From positions 18,087-82,086 of the forward strand of contig JAMDHS010000090.1 of NCBI GenBank assembly GCA_029717555.1: DNA of 64,000 nt, read 5' to 3'. Under the pieces are notes generated by a model that saw only the letters and a list, made by a program, of their open reading frames with translations, made no database searches and was not told the origin of the DNA. Numbering within the stretch: the stretch's first letter is position 1; each line of letters opens with the position of its first letter. Positions 9,618 to 22,702 of this stretch are shown here, piece by piece. Source of the DNA: Peribolospora baueri (Eukaryota; Basidiomycota; Peribolosporomycetes; Peribolosporales; Peribolosporaceae). Both the position numbers and the translations under genes were made by a program.

Positions 9618-12541
9618 ATGGCGGACAGGACAACACACACGCACTCCCGTCAAGCTGCTGCGAGCTATAAGAAGAAAACCGGAGTTCTTCTTCTTGATGG
9701 GGCCACTGCAAAGCTCACCTGGACCGAGACTGGGCAGGAGAAGCCGACAGTAGTGGTGCCATATAGGAGCGTCGCCGGTGAGCGGGAGAGAGGAAAAACG
9801 AGATGTTTTGGGAGCTGCGTGAGAGGCAGCTTTAAGGAAAAGTAGATTGGAGCAACTAATGGCCTTTGCCTTCAACCCCTCTGCCATCCGCCACCCCGCC
9901 AGCACTGTTCGTCTCCAAAGACGGAGCGCCGCAATCCAAGTTGCGAGTGTCGATCACCGACGCTGCGGGAAACAAAGACGACGTCAACTTCACCTTTACC
10001 AACGCCTCTTCCGCCGTCTCAGATAAGGAGCAATTCAAAGCCGACCTCACGCAGATTGTCGCCTCCAATCGCGCCGCCGAGGCAGCTAACAAGGCCGATG
10101 TCCCTCCCAGCGGGGCCGGCACTCCGGTCTCCGGCGCAAGAACCGCAGAGACGCCCAGGCCGACTGCGAGCGCAGGCGTCACTGGTGCGGGCGCGACACC
10201 GGCGCTGACGTCCACAACCACTTCGGCCAGAGACACTCCAGAGGCGGGAAGATCCGGTGTGGACAACAGACACCTCAAGCGCAAGCTCTTGAAGGAGAAC
10301 AAGGAGCTCGGGGCGCTGTTCAAAGAGCTTGTCATGGGCAAGCAGATCACAGAGGCCGAGTTTTGGGAGGGTAGGGAGGTGCGTTGACGTATTTTTTTCG
10401 TTCTTGCATGGTCACCCGGCTGGATCTACGGGCAAAGTCTCACTGAGTCATTTCCACCTCGGCAGAATCTCATCCGCGCTGAGCTCGTCCAAGAGTCCCA
10501 GAAGAAAGGTCGCTCCGCTCAGCTGGTCGATCCGCAGATCACAACGGCGGAGAACGGCGAAGTGAGACTCAAGATCACGCCTCAGCTCGTGCACGACATA
10601 TTCGAACAGTATCCGAACGTGCAGAGGGCATATGATGAAAACGTTCCCAACGAGGTGGATGTCCGATCTCTTCTTTTGGATCTCGGCATAGGCGCGCACA
10701 TCTGCACATGCTTCTCTTTGCACCTGCTGACCAACCCCACATACCTGCCTTCTTCAGCTCTCGGAAGAAGAGTTCTGGCAACGCTACTTTCGTTCCAAGC
10801 TGTTCAACCGAAATCGCACTTCTGTTCGTGCGGCCGCCTCGCACCACATCATTCGGGATGACCCTATCTTCGACCGATACCTGGAGGCCGAGGATGACGG
10901 TCAGTGTTGCGCATCTTTTAGGTCACCGACGCGTTAGGAACGGCGTCATGCTCACGGTCCTTCACGCTTCTTCCTGGACTTCAGAGCTGGAGCCCAGACA
11001 CGCCGTCGGCGAGACGCACGACCGGCTCCTCGATCTTGGTGCAACAGAAGAGGACCACCAAGAGGTCAGCCATATCTCCCTTCATAACGCACGTCACGTC
11101 TTGTACCGAAGCCCTGACTTGCTGGATGGCATGATTGGCTGAACAGCACCATCTTCCCCCGCTGACGACCTTCCGACATCGAACAGACCGGAAACCGCAG
11201 AGACTGGACGATGCAGGCAGGAGGACAGCGAAAGACGCTGCCGTTGATGAGAAGATTCAACGACCATTCGGCCAGATTGCTCGATTCGGCCTTGTGAGTC
11301 GAAGCAGAATTGCCTCTGCCGGCATTGAGACAGAGAGTTGATGTTTCGTCGACCCGTACGCTTCGATCTTCGTAGGGGGCAGTATGTGAAACGACGACGA
11401 GTGGACGACTGTGTGGACGGCCAAGTGGATCAGAACGACGTGAGTAGACCCGTCAGCCCGGTGGTCGGGCTTCTTGTCCTGTCCACCCTGTCCTGCCTCA
11501 ATGACTTTCCCCACGACTTCGTTCGCCAGCCGGCCGGCTACTACCCTTCGATCGTGATCGACGACCTGGAAGACTCGGTGCAGATTGACCGTATCCTGCT
11601 CGAGATGCGCGATCAGCAGCGGTATTTCGAGGGAGGCGCCGGGTCGAAGCAGGGCAGTAGAGGGAGGAGAGAGAGGTCCAAGGAGGTGCGTATACCCGAC
11701 TGGATGGGTTGTCGTTCGGCTCCATCCTACATGCGATGAACCCCTTTCCTTCCTTTCCCGTTCGGATTGATCCCTCGCAGGAGGTCGAGCAGCTGCTGGA
11801 GAAGACGCAAGAAGAGTTCGTGCATTGGGAGTTGGACCTCGGCAACGTGAGTGCATGCCGGCCGTCGACCCCTGTGGACCGGAGCGTTGAAGCTTTGACG
11901 GGTTGATGGCTTCCTCCAGTTCCGACCTGCCGCTAAAGGTGTGGAGCAAGCGTGGAGGGAGATGCTCGTAAACGTCAAGATCAAGAGTCAGATGAAGAAG
12001 AGCAAAGGTGACTGGCAGAAAGGAAATAAAAAAGTTTTCGAAAAACGGTCGTCCAGTGCCATCCTCTTCTGACAACCACCTCATTTGCTTTCGTATGACT
12101 GAAACCGCAGACACCCTCCCGGCGGATCTCCAACAACCACTCTCGACCTTCCACGCGACGACCACCGAGTTTCTTCGCCAGTACTGGTCCGCCACGCTCC
12201 CTCCAGAGCCAGACCAGCTAATGACGCCGGCGAGCGCCGCTACGCCCAAGCAAAAGGACGCAAAAGCCAAGCGGATGATCGCCAGTTTGGAAAAGACGGG
12301 GGAGAGAAAGAGGGCGCTCCGTGAGGCTGCCGAGGGGATGGGCATCGCGGGGGAGAGGGTAGAGGAGGTGCGTGTCCTGATATTCGGTTCCTCGAATTGG
12401 CTGGCTGCGTTGACGGGCGACCCCGGCTGACTCCCACCTCGCGTGCCTTACCTTGCCGCTCGCTCCCTCCAGGCGCTCGCTCCTACGATGGCTGCGGTCA
12501 AAAAGGCGATAGACTTGTATTACTCCACTCACAAGCGATAG
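9618..12541 (+). CDS. TFB1: TFIIH core subunit TFB1/p62 (GTF2H1)
   Basis: Subunit of the TFIIH core, which opens promoters for RNA polymerase II and acts in nucleotide-excision repair in the nucleus. The protein starts MADRTTHTH (ATG 9618). Exon 1 (9618-9777) and exon 2 (from 9903) form the N-terminal PH-like domain (KKKTGVLLL, then VNFTFTN). BSD-type segments follow: ELVMGKQITEAEFWEGR (ending 10378), and later EEEFWQRYFRSKLFNRNR (about 10760), as in human p62. The segment after it (ITPQLVHDIFEQYPNVQRAYDENVP type) also matches p62. The C-terminal exons give a helical region ending in AVKKAIDLYYSTHKR and TAG at 12539-12541. About nine short introns are present. The intron-rich layout and all p62 landmarks in order make the call strong. 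Exact boundaries of the middle exons (10860-12110) are less sure. Confidence 0.92.
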
Positions 12542-13884
12542 CTGGCATAGCTGCCGTTCTGTACGTACTGTATTGCTCGTCGGCCTGCCTGGCTTTCACC
12601 CCGCCCAAATCCCTTTGTCAGGCTCACACGGACGCTGGCCGTGAACTTGGACCGCGCTGCGCTCCTCTGCTCGAGCAGCCTCCTCGGCATTTCTGCCTTT
12701 ATTCTTATCCTCCTCTTCGTCCATGTCGGGCCAGGCTGGGCCGGCATGACGCTCTGCCTGCGAAACAGAGCGGTTCGGCGAGCGTTGGCACGCGGCGGGA
12801 CTGGTGGTCTGTACAAAACTGCAGTTGGCCCCGATGCAGAGTCTGTAAAACGAGAGCAATCTACGCCTCATAGAAGAATGCCCGTGAGGGGCGGTTATGT
12901 CGATCTTGTTGGGAATCAGGCCAAGTTGGCCGCCGGGGAGGGGGTGGGCGGGCGGGCGGTGCAAGTCGAACTACACGCTGTCGCTGGCGTCAGTGAGCTA
13001 GCTTGAGCTTGACCGAGCGCGTCCTTACCCTTAATAACCCTTGAGTTTGACTCACAAACGGATGGCCGGCCGCGGGCGAACGAAGCGTCGCATGGCGCAG
13101 TTGGATCACCGGCGGCAAAGCGCGGCTGTGTTCATTGGCGTCGGAAAACCGGCTGTAATTTTTTATTAGCGACCGTTGCGAGCCGGCGGTGTCGCATATC
13201 GCACGGACCCCAATCCGCCGCGGCCGGCGTCGCGGTATTGGAACGGTGCGTGCGGCTACGACTGGCGATGTAGGGCCGTTGTCTCGCTGCCTTGATCAAT
13301 AGAAGACGTGGTGCGCTAATTCAGCGGTAGCTTGGTCAAGCGACGCTTGCAAGGCGCACTCTCTGCAAAGGAGATCGCAACGCTGGGATGCGGTGATGGT
13401 GAGGAAGGGAGGAAGAGGATGGTGGACAGGAGGGGTCCCACAGCGCGGCCTGCCGCAGTAGATGCACAGACCGGCGGCAGCTTTATTTCGCCTCGTCAGT
13501 GCGGACGTCGACGATCGAAGCGCTGATGGATTCTATTCCTTCTTGGCAGCCCTGGGCCGAACTCACCGCCACATCGCAATGTCGAACACTCGGGCAGTCT
13601 ATTTCCGTGCTTGTACGGGTACAGCGCAGCGCGCGCACGCAGATGTGCAAGGTTGCCTTTTCCTTTCGCCCCCCTTCGCTGCTAACGCTCACGTCCCCTC
13701 TCTGCTCACCTTCACGTCCTTCTCTTCGTATCCCAGACGACCAGTCTCTTATCACTTTTATTTTCTTGCTTTTCGTTCTGCTTTGCCCTTCGACCTTTCC
13801 GTGCTGGACGTGAACGTCCCCGGTCGTCCCCGCTGACGCACGCAGACCTGCACCCACAGTCTCCGATCCCGAACGTCGGCTGTC
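12542..13884. other. intergenic region between TFB1 and the GT90 gene
   Basis: No gene supported in 1.3 kb. The first part should hold the TFB1 3' UTR. From about 13650 to 13800 the sequence is strongly C/T-rich and is likely the leader of the GT90 gene. The stretch 13020-13330 is GC-rich with short AT tracts and shows no coding frame. Confidence 0.5.
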
Positions 13885-15868
13885 ATGGCCATCTTCTCCA
13901 GCTATGCTCCCGTGCGATCAACTGAGGATCTGGACGCGGTACCGCTGTCTGTCGCCGACGAGGAGGCGCTCCCTCCCTCTCGTCGCCAGCCGTTCTACAA
14001 GACCTTGGGCCGCCGATCTCGCACCCTTTGGATCCCCATCGCCCTCTTCCTCATCGCCCTCGTTCTCTTCTTCGCCTTCGTCGGAGGCCGGCACGAGCAA
14101 GTTTGGAAATATGCCGGCAAGTTCAAACCCGCTTCTTGGACCCATCATCTCCCGTTTCCGAGCCATTCGACCTCGTCGGCCACCGCCGGCGGGAGGACAA
14201 ACTTGTCGTACTGGGCACCGTTCAATGAAAACGATCTCACCTTCACCGAGGACGAGTGCGACGCCTTCTTCCCCGGCCTCTGGAAGGACATCGATCGAAG
14301 CGTAGACTATTACACTAAGAACCCGTGAGTTCCTAGGACGTATCACAGGACGCTAGCTGGTTATGGTCGTAAATTGGAGAGGGTGGGCCTAGCAAATGAA
14401 AGAGCCGAACTCGAATCGTACTCCCTTGACCCCATTCCGCTCTACAGCTTCACTCGGGAGTACCTGGACAAATCTTGCGACGATCCCGATTGGACGCACG
14501 CCCGCGTCGTCATCCATAACAACACCGTCTACCTCAAATACTACAAGCCGTCCGATTTCACCCGCTCCCAAGCCGCCCTCGCCTTCCTCTACCTCTCCGT
14601 CATGACCTCGCGCGAGCGATTGCCCGACGTCGAGTTCTGCATGGGCCTCCAGGATTGGGGACGCAACGGCAAGTTTGGATTGGACCGCGAGTCCGATCAG
14701 CAGGACGTTTGGCTCATGCCCGATTACGCCTGGTTCTCCTGGCCCGAGGTGAGCCGAGAAAGCGATGGAGGAGCCGCAGACGATGGCGGTCCGTTTCTTC
14801 GCGCTCCGCTCGGCTCCGCTCGTCGTCAACCTGACCACCACGAGGGCTGTTTCTTCTTTTTAAACGCCAGCACGTCGGCTCGTACACACAACTCCGAGAA
14901 AATATGCAGCGTGTCGAAGACGAGGTCGGCTGGAAGGGAAAGCACAATCAGCTCCTGTGGCGCGGCTCCATGGCCGTGGGCACCGCCGACCGAGATGCGC
15001 TCGTCGCCGCCGCGCACGGATACGAATGGGACAATGTCCAAGGAATAGACTGGGGCTGTGAGTGACGAAGCCCAGATGTCACGCCGTTCGGTTCGCGTCG
15101 CGGTGTGTTGAGACGACGCGTTCTGACAGACGTCACGTCGGCTTTCGCGCCCTCGGCGGCCTTTTTTTCTTTTCTGACAGCTCCTGTCAACACCATTTCG
15201 ATGGAAGACCACTGCAGATGGAAGTTCCACGCCGTCCCCGACGGCAACACCTACACCGGCCGCTTGCGATACCTTCAAAACTGCCACTCCGTCATCATCA
15301 CCCATGAGCCTCGCTGGATCGAGCACTTTACCCATCTCTTCAACGCAGACTGGGACAGCCCAGAGCAGAACATTGTCCTTTTGCCAAAGACTTGGGGTAA
15401 TCCCTGGGAGCACCTACCGGAGGTGATGGATGTTCTGTTGAAGAACGACGACAAGGCGAAGAGTATCGCGGACAACCAGTGGAACTTTTTCCGCAAGCGG
15501 TGAGAAAGCTATCCCCTTTCGTTCCATCCCCCGCCGTTTGTCGCCTTGGCCTCGAGAGCTGGGACGCTTCGCTGACGTGCGCTCGCTCGTGCGTCTCAGC
15601 TACATCACGCCGGCGAGCGGCACGTGCTATTGGAGAAAGGTGATCAATGGATTTGCAAAGGTGAGTGTGTTGGAATCCACCCCAGCGGAGCGCCGGAAGT
15701 GCCGACTCGATCGGCGTGAGCCCATGAGAGCGAACTCGGCTGACTGACTCGCGTCGCCCTCCCTGCTCGTCGGTCTCGCAGGTACAGCGATACGACGTCG
15801 CGCTCGACGGAAGCGAGACGAGTTATGAGAGCTTCTTGCTGATGGGAATGAGGGGGAACCACCATTGA
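13885..15868 (+). CDS. GT90 (CAP10-like) glycosyltransferase, type II membrane protein
   Basis: Predicted Golgi glycosyltransferase of the CAP10/GT90 family, whose cryptococcal founder is needed for capsule and whose relatives add xylose or glucose to glycans. It starts MAIFSSYAPV (ATG 13885). A single TM helix at residues 48-68 after a short cytosolic tail makes it a type II protein. Family landmarks follow over six exons: FCMGLQDWG, LLWRGSMAVG, then CRWKFHAVPDG...TGRLRYLQNCHSVIITHEPRW (donor-binding core), and HLFNADW. The last exon ends RGNHH with TGA at 15866-15868. Introns start near 14324, 14748, 15060, 15500 and 15660. The sugar donor and acceptor cannot be told from sequence. Cell-surface polysaccharide synthesis is inferred from the family. 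Confidence 0.9.
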
Positions 15869-16365
15869 CGGAGCCTGCCTCTTCCTTTGAGACGTCCGTT
15901 GCCGGCCGTCCTTCCGCGCCGGCAAGCATCAACGTCGAACAATTTCACCCTATTCTACACTTTTCTTCCTTCGTATACGCAGCGTCGTCCGATCCTTTTC
16001 TTTTATCTCACGCTCAACGCTCCCCATCTTTGCCACATTTCTACGTAAGCGTCCGATCTTCTCGTCGCGCTGTCCTCGTGTATTGTACTCCAGTGTGCGT
16101 CATGCTCGCCATCCATTCTTCCGTCATCGTAAGGCTCATCCATGTACTGTGAATGGACGGACGCGGAGCTTGAGCCACTCAAAAGGGAAAGGGAAAGGGA
16201 CGACGCCGTTCACCGCTGTAGCAAACAAGGAAAGCCCTTCGCTCTTCCTCCTTTCCGCAATCTCATCTTCAGGGCAGAGCGCTCGAGCGCGAGTAAGTGT
16301 ACAAACACCGACTGCATGTATCGTACATAGCGCACCACACCGTTCCGATCGCACCCTCAACGTAA
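15869..16365. other. convergent 3' intergenic region
   Basis: These 497 bp lie between the 3' ends of the GT90 and ZNHIT2 genes. The only local feature is a short purine repeat (AAAGGG units, about 16182-16200). No gene seen. Confidence 0.5.
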
Positions 16366-18370
16366 TCATAAGGCCTCCACCAAAGGCCCCCTGCTCGTCA
16401 AGGGCAAACTCCCAGACGATTCGCGCGGCTGGACGATCGTTGACCGCAGCGGCGCTGCCGTGGGCGGTCCCTCTCCCACCCCCGCCGTAGCGCTCGCCTC
16501 TAACCGTGCAGACTCGCGCTCCAGCTCCTCGGTGAGTTGGGTCAACCTACCCGGAGAGAGCGACAAGACGTGCTGGGCGTAGAAGAGGAGCTTATGCACC
16601 GCCGGTGTCATGCGCGGTGGTGGCGTCGACTCCGCTGCGAGGTGGACATGCTCAGATTCTCCTTCGGTCGCTGCTTCTGATGGCGATGTTGCCGTCGGCT
16701 GTCGTGATGAAGACGAGAAGAGAAGCAAGATATCTGAAAAAGCCCGCATCGCTGTTTGCCGCTCCAGCCACCCGCTTTCGAGGCGTCGCTCGCTTTCGGA
16801 GGGCAAAACAACCACGCTAGACGGGCGAAGGAGACGGAGTGCATCTCGCAGGAGAAGGGACAAAAGCGCGTCCGGCTTGAGCGAAGGAAACGACGAGAAG
16901 AGAAGAGAAGGTTGATGAGCAAATTGACGTAAAATGCCACGGCGAACCGTGATGGGCAATCGATTGGGCCACCACCTACCTGCTCGATGGTTCCACGGTT
17001 TTCAGACTCGAGGCGAGTCAGCAGAGTGACGTACGCCTCTTCCAGGCCGGCATACACCGTCCTGCTCTCGTCTGCCGTATCTTCGTTTTGCCGTCCGGAA
17101 CTTCTTTTCTCTGATGCCGTGGGCTGGGATTTGGCGACGAGGAAGGGGACTAGCTTAGAAAAGAGATGCTTGGCGAAGCGGCGGTCTTGATCGTTTTCCG
17201 TTGCTGATGGCGGCGTAAAGACGGCTTGCGTGTTTGTGAGCGTGCGCAAAGGTGAGGAATCACTCAGCAGAGAGGTGAATGATGAGAGAGTGAGATGTCG
17301 TAAAATGTACGCATAAGCCATGCTGACGACAAAGAGGCGACAACAGTACTCGGTAAACGAGTCAGCTCGACAGTCAAGAAGACAGCGAAGCTTGCCGATG
17401 AGGAGTGAGACGCCTTACAATACAGCAACGATGTTGTAGGTCAGATCTCGTCCCTTCCCTTTGTCCTTCGCTCCATGCCCATCACCGGCACGGCTCGCAG
17501 ACTGGAGCGACGTGAGCTGCTCGATCATCCAGGCGTTCAGGGGAACTTCTGGATCGGTCGCCTGAGACGGCTCCGCCTCTTCCCACCAAGGACGTACAGC
17601 TCCGTCGACGTCCAAGTGCGGTAGAGGCTCTTCCAGGTCTCCTTGCTCAACCCCACCTTGGGATTTCCGGAAGGCGAGCATGTCCTGAAGGAGATGTTGC
17701 GCTTCCTCTCTCCCATGTCGCTCTTCCATCTCGAGGTCTCGAAGCAGAGCCTGCGCTTTCGCCGGGTCAGAGAGGGATTGTTCAAAGTACTCGCGTTCGG
17801 AAGGTGTGAGGAGGTCGAGCAGATATTTGGCGTCAGACGAGGACTCGGCTGTGATACGAGAAGGACAAAGAGGCAAGGTTCAGTGGGTTTCCGGAATGTA
17901 CCTCTGTGCCACAACCTGCACTCACCGGCTCTGAGCTGTTCATCCACTTCTCCTTCCTCTTCAAAACCCTCTTCTTCAGCAAGCTGAGCGGCCTCGAAGC
18001 GCTTAAGCATCTCCATCATCCGCTTCCTCTCCTCTGGGTCCGCTGACCTCTGCTCCGGGCCGAGCTCCGATCTTAAGGTGCGAGAGGCGAAAGTCTGTGT
18101 GCACGCCTGATGTTCGTCGGAGCGAAAGCAGGCGAGGGAGCAGTAGGGTGCGTTGCATGTCGGGCAGGTGTAGCGAGAAAACTGGCGTTTGCAGCTGCGA
18201 AATCGGTGTCAAGGGGAGTGAACGTCGGAGTCGTTGAGCCATGCTCGCTCGGTCGCTTGGTCTCCGGCGATGCTCGCTTTCTTGGCTACTCACAAAGCAC
18301 ACACTCGCGATGGCCCAGCAACGGATGGGGAAGATTGCTCCTCCTTTGCGCCTGCTCGGCCAATATCCAT
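16366..18370 (-). CDS. HIT-type zinc finger protein, ZNHIT2-like
   Basis: ZNHIT2 proteins link the R2TP chaperone to U5 snRNP and other RNP assembly. The start is placed at the ATG 18370-18368 because only this frame, spliced over 18293-18195, builds a complete HIT finger: Cys24, Cys27, Cys36, Cys39, Cys44, Cys48, His54, Cys57 (core CPTCNAPYCSLACFR). The first intron splits the finger between Ala25 and Cys27. Downstream are an acidic/Glu-rich helix (EEEGFEEEGEVDEQL), then the ZNHIT2-like SSDAKYLLDLLTPSEREYFEQ region, a Trp-rich acidic linker, and a Leu-rich C-terminal half ending at 16366. Introns are near 17930-17850, 17417-17320 and 16980-16900. The finger is certain. Assignment to ZNHIT2 rather than another HIT protein rests on the second region and overall size. 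Confidence 0.82.
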
Positions 18371-18765
18371 AAGTTCTGTGAGGCTGGGCATGCTGGGCTC
18401 AGGCTAGCTGCGAGAGCATTCTAATCGGGACAGGGGAGGAGGGAAGGACGGAACGAAGAATGAAATGAGCTCATTGCAAGATCACCGATCATGGGCGTCG
18501 GATATGAGCGCGGATAAGCGGATTGTCAATCCATTTTTCAGCAGCCAAGTCTGATCCCGAAGCTTCCAGACGACGAGGACAAGCAAGACCACCAACGGGT
18601 GAGCGAGAGAATGCTTTCCTGTCCTGCGCGAGACGGCTGGGAACATCGCCCGCGTCTTATGACCTCGCCCTGACCTTTCCTCCTCGTGTCTCGTCTTCCC
18701 TCGCCCTCAGCTCGAACCCGATCCGACCGACTGACCAGCCAAGCCACAACTTGCAACCGGGGGCC
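18371..18765. promoter_or_regulatory. divergent promoter of ZNHIT2 and MDJ1
   Basis: These 395 bp lie between divergent start codons and end in a C/T-rich leader before the MDJ1 ATG. No distinctive element recognised. Confidence 0.45.
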
Positions 18766-20635
18766 ATGCACTCCCCTCGCCACTCGCATGCCGCCATTCG
18801 AGCGCTCGCCTCAGCTCCTCGACCATCATGCACCAGGGCAGCAACACAGCATGCTCAGCCGTGCCCTGCCGCCCGCCAGTTCCATGGAGGGCCGCCGCGG
18901 GGCAGCGCTCCCGGCGAGGCGTGGCGGTGCGGCATGGCGAACCCTGCGTCCGGCATTCCCAACCGCAGACCGGAGAGGACTTGGACCGGGTACTGGCAGC
19001 AGAAGGTGGGTATCTAGCGAGGCTGGTATATTAGATATCTGACTGTTGGTTGATTCTTCGGGGCCGTTCGGTTGGCGCTTTCCACTTTGCCAGAGGGCAG
19101 TGCACTCGTCCTCGTCATCGCATGCTGAGCACAAAGATCCTTACAAAGTGCTAGGCGTGCCGAAGGATGCGAAGCAAAGCGACATCAAGAAGGCTTACTA
19201 CCAGGTGAGCGGATTCGCTCGTGGGTTCCAGATTGTGCTGTTCGTGCTGATCAAGCCTCTCGAATCGCGCGCGTACGCTTTCCCGCCATTCTCAGCTTGC
19301 AAAGAAGTATCATCCCGACACAAACAAGGAGAAAGGCGCACAGGAGAAGTTTGTTGAGATTCAGGCCGCTTATGACGTGAGTGCCGTCCCATCAGCTTGA
19401 CTTGTGGAACTCGGGACTCACGTCGGTGTCCGTTCTCCCTCGCAGATCTTGAGCGACGAGTCGAAACGTAACGCGTATGATATGTACGGCTCCGCCTCTC
19501 AGCAGCCAGGCTTCGACCCCAACGCGGCCTATGGCGGCCGCGGCGGGCCGTTCGGAGCGGGTGGCTTTGGCGGCTTCCAGGACTTTGGCGGCTTCGCGAA
19601 CGCGGGCAACGCGGGTTCCATCTTCGAGAACCTGTTCGGTGGCATGTTCGGAGGTATGGGCGCCGGTGCCGGGGCGGCCGGTGGGGCCGGATTCGGAGCG
19701 GGGGACTTTCGAGGGGAGGACATCGAGACGGCCGTCAACATCAGCTTCCTCGACGCCGCTCGAGGGGTGACAAAAAAGGTCACCATCGCCCCTATCGTAC
19801 CCTGCACCTCCTGCCACGGAAGCGGGCTCAAGCCTAAGGCCAAGCCTATGACGTGCGAGGCGTGCAAGGGTACGGGCACAAGGACGTTCGTCATCCAGGG
19901 AGGCTTCCAGATGGCCAGCACTTGCCCCAGCTGCGGGGGCGCAGGGACGCAGGTCAAGCCGGAGGACAAGTGTACGAGCTGCGACGGCATCGGAAGGGTC
20001 AAGTCGCGCAAGACGGTCGAGGTCAAAGTCCCAGCGGGTGAGAGAAGGGCTGTCATTCAATGCCGCCCTAGGTGACGTTATTTCTTTGTCTATTTGCATC
20101 GCTGAAATGCGATCTCTCCGTCGTCTCCCTTTTTCGCTTCTCACCAGGCGTGGACGACGGCATGAAGGTCCGCCTGGACGGGCAAGGCGACGCGCCGATC
20201 AGCGGCAACGGCCCTCCGGGCTCTCTGTATGTGCGGATCAACGTGCAGCCGTCGCGCCAATTCCGTCGACAAGGGTCCAATTTGTACCACGACACGACGA
20301 TCCCGGTGCACATTGCCTTGCTGGGCGGCAAGGTGCGCGTGCCGACGCTGGACGGCGAGGTGGAGGTGCGGGTGCCGCAGGGGACGCAGGTGGGCGAGGA
20401 GATGGTGCTGCGGGGAAGAGGGATCAAGAGGTTGTACAAGGATGACAAGGGCGACTTGGTGGTCAAGCTCAACGTGCAGATCCCTAGGAGCCTCACGGCG
20501 CGCCAACGCGAGATCTTGCAGCAGTACGCTGACGAGGTGGAGGGTCGGAAGAAGTCGTCGTCGTCGTCATCATCATCCTCTTCTTCCACGAACCCTTCTC
20601 CTTCTTCGGATCCGCCGCCATCTGAAAAGTCTTGA
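18766..20635 (+). CDS. MDJ1: mitochondrial DnaJ (Hsp40) co-chaperone MDJ1
   Basis: Type I Hsp40 that stimulates mitochondrial Hsp70 for folding in the matrix. It starts [10 protein letters not shown] (ATG 18766). An N-terminal stretch of about 85 residues, rich in Ala, Arg and Ser with few acids, looks like a mitochondrial presequence. The J-domain follows ([22 protein letters not shown], then KKYHPDTNK with the HPD triad), split by two introns. Next are a Gly/Phe-rich region (19500-19710) and four CxxCxGxG zinc motifs: [32 protein letters not shown]. The C-terminal substrate-binding domain ([15 protein letters not shown]...) ends in a poly-Ser tail encoded by a TCG/TCA repeat (20555-20585), with the stop at 20635. 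Introns are near 19002, 19204, 19378 and 20040. The architecture is complete. Confidence 0.94.
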
Positions 20636-21519
20636 CCTCGCCTTCTCTATCCCTGTCGTTCATTGCGTGCTCGATCCGGAGCGGTTTTTTACGGTTCTTT
20701 TTAGTTTAGACTGGCGCGATCCGGCCACTCGTGTGCGTGTGCGCGCGATGATGCAATACACTCCCCTTCCTCCGCGACTCGCGGTCCTTTGCTTTGCTTT
20801 GCTTTGCTTTGCTCATCCCCGCTTGCGGTCCTGTGAACGCGACGGGTTTCGACGAAGGTCGTCCGGCTTGACACACGGACGACGACGCAAGACGGACTGC
20901 TTCGGCCGTTGCGTCGCGAGCGTGTGAGGATTGGAGATGGGACGGATGGATGGATGGATGGATTCAAGCGGCTCCCCTCGTCGCCCGGTCGAGCGAAAAC
21001 GATGGAGAGTCTAGATAGCCGAGTCTCCTTTCTGAGTCTCCTTTCTACCCTTCCTCCGACTTTAGCTCTGGCTCGCACTTCCACTTGGACTCCGACTCCG
21101 ATTCGGACGCCGAACTCTGACCCTGACTACCTAGAGCGGTGATGACGACGGACCTCGTACACGGACCGACGGACAGAATGGAATGGAATGGATTGGGGGA
21201 GACCGGACGGCGGTAGGACGACGAGACGAGGGGCCGGGAGTTTTGTAGGCAGCGGGCGGTCGCGGTGTGTGTGGGCGGGGAGACCGGTGGATCTTAGATA
21301 GCGAGGGGCGGTGGATGGAGGTGGAAGAGGGAGGGCGAAGCTGATGCTGGGGTGCCATCAAGCAAGGGTTGGACGGCACTCTGGAGGGGACGGGGGGAAG
21401 AGAGAAGAGAGAGAGAGGGGAGGCGTCGTCGTCGGCACGAATGATGCCGGGAGGGAACGAGGGAGAAGAGAAGTGGTTGGCGTTGGCGAGAAGAAGGGCA
21501 GCGCAGGTCGAAGATACGA

Positions 21520-21545
21520 GAAAGAAAGAAAGAAAGAAAGAAAGA
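21520..21545 (+). repeat. (GAAA)n microsatellite
   Basis: About six perfect GAAA units inside a longer purine-rich stretch (21360-21560). Confidence 0.9.
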
Positions 21546-22692
21546 CAAAAGAGACGAGGGACGACAGCGACAGACACGGTGAGCAGCACATGTTCTTCTT
21601 CCCTGTCCCCGACGTGCCCCCATCCATCATCTATCGGTGGACGGACGGCCGATGTCGGCGAGGCCCGCATCCCCAACCGTGGATTCTGGGACAGATGGGG
21701 TGAGATGGGGAGGGAGGGGAGCGTAGAGGCGCTGCAAAGGACGAACCATCCATCCCATCGGTCGACCCGTCCGTCCATATGGTGGGTGGGGTAAGCAGGA
21801 CCGGCGGCCGCGTGTTCCTATTTGCATGGCGCATGTGCCGCATCTGGTTTCGAGGCACTGCGGGCGAGCCGAAGCGAGAGGGGGGAACGTATTCGGCCAT
21901 GGAACCGTTTATTGCACTCTGGTCTGGTCCTGGTCGGGCGTACGATCTCGAGAGAACATGTATTGGATCTAGCGCGGATGGTAAGTAGGTAGGAAAGTGA
22001 GAAGAAACGTAAAACCGGCCAGAAGGCCTGCTTGCTTCGCTTGGCTGTGACGGCGGTGGAGACAGATACGGACGGCTGTGAACCGTCGGAAAGGGAACTG
22101 TCGTTGGGGGACGAACGGGCTGTGATGCTTGGACATGAGGTCGAGGTGAGTCCAATGGGGCGTGCGTCCTCGCGCCTCCTCGATGGGCCCTCCGTCCTAC
22201 GGAGCTCGTGCCAGCCGCCGTCGGAGCGGTTTGGACGTGGTGGCCGAGAGGCAGGCATGAGTGAAGTGTTGGGTGACCTATAGCCGGTCTGGACAAGTCG
22301 CTAGCAAAGGTATGCGTCAGCTAAGACGTATCGAACCAGTCCCCCGTGCCTACGTGAACCCAAAGTACCTACGCAAGCCAGCAAGCAGGGTCATGGTCTG
22401 GCCATTGCTGCTATCGACGGCGACTGCCGACAACAATCAATCAAGAGCTCAAGCGTCAGCCGACGACAAACCGATCAGGATCAGTCCACAGACGGAGACG
22501 CAGGCGGCAGGCCGAACGGGCGGCTGAGCGAAGGAAGGAAGGAAAGGAACAGAAGAGAGAAGAGAAGAGTATAGGGACGAAAGCGGGGCTCCTACACCGG
22601 GACGTGTGAGGGCTCGGAGCGGATTCGACGAAGCTGCCGACTACGAACGTACGTACTTAAATGTTGTCGGGCCGTCGTAAGAAGGCAGGACG

Positions 22693-22702
22693 GTCACGTG
22701 AT
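22693..22702. promoter_or_regulatory. Cbf1/MITF-type site GTCACGTGAT
   Basis: It matches the extended RTCACGTGAY consensus of fungal Cbf1-type bHLH factors. It sits about 2.1 kb upstream of the next start codon, so its target is uncertain. Confidence 0.4.

Noticed and set aside
13311-13395. tRNA-like stretch (GCGCTAATTCAGCGGTAG)
   Set aside because: Superficially like a D-arm, but no acceptor stem, anticodon arm or GGTTC-type B box follows.
21631-22296. 221-codon minus-strand open frame in the gene desert
   Set aside because: Ser/Pro/His-rich compositional frame in GC-rich DNA, overlapping simple repeats on both sides; no family resemblance.
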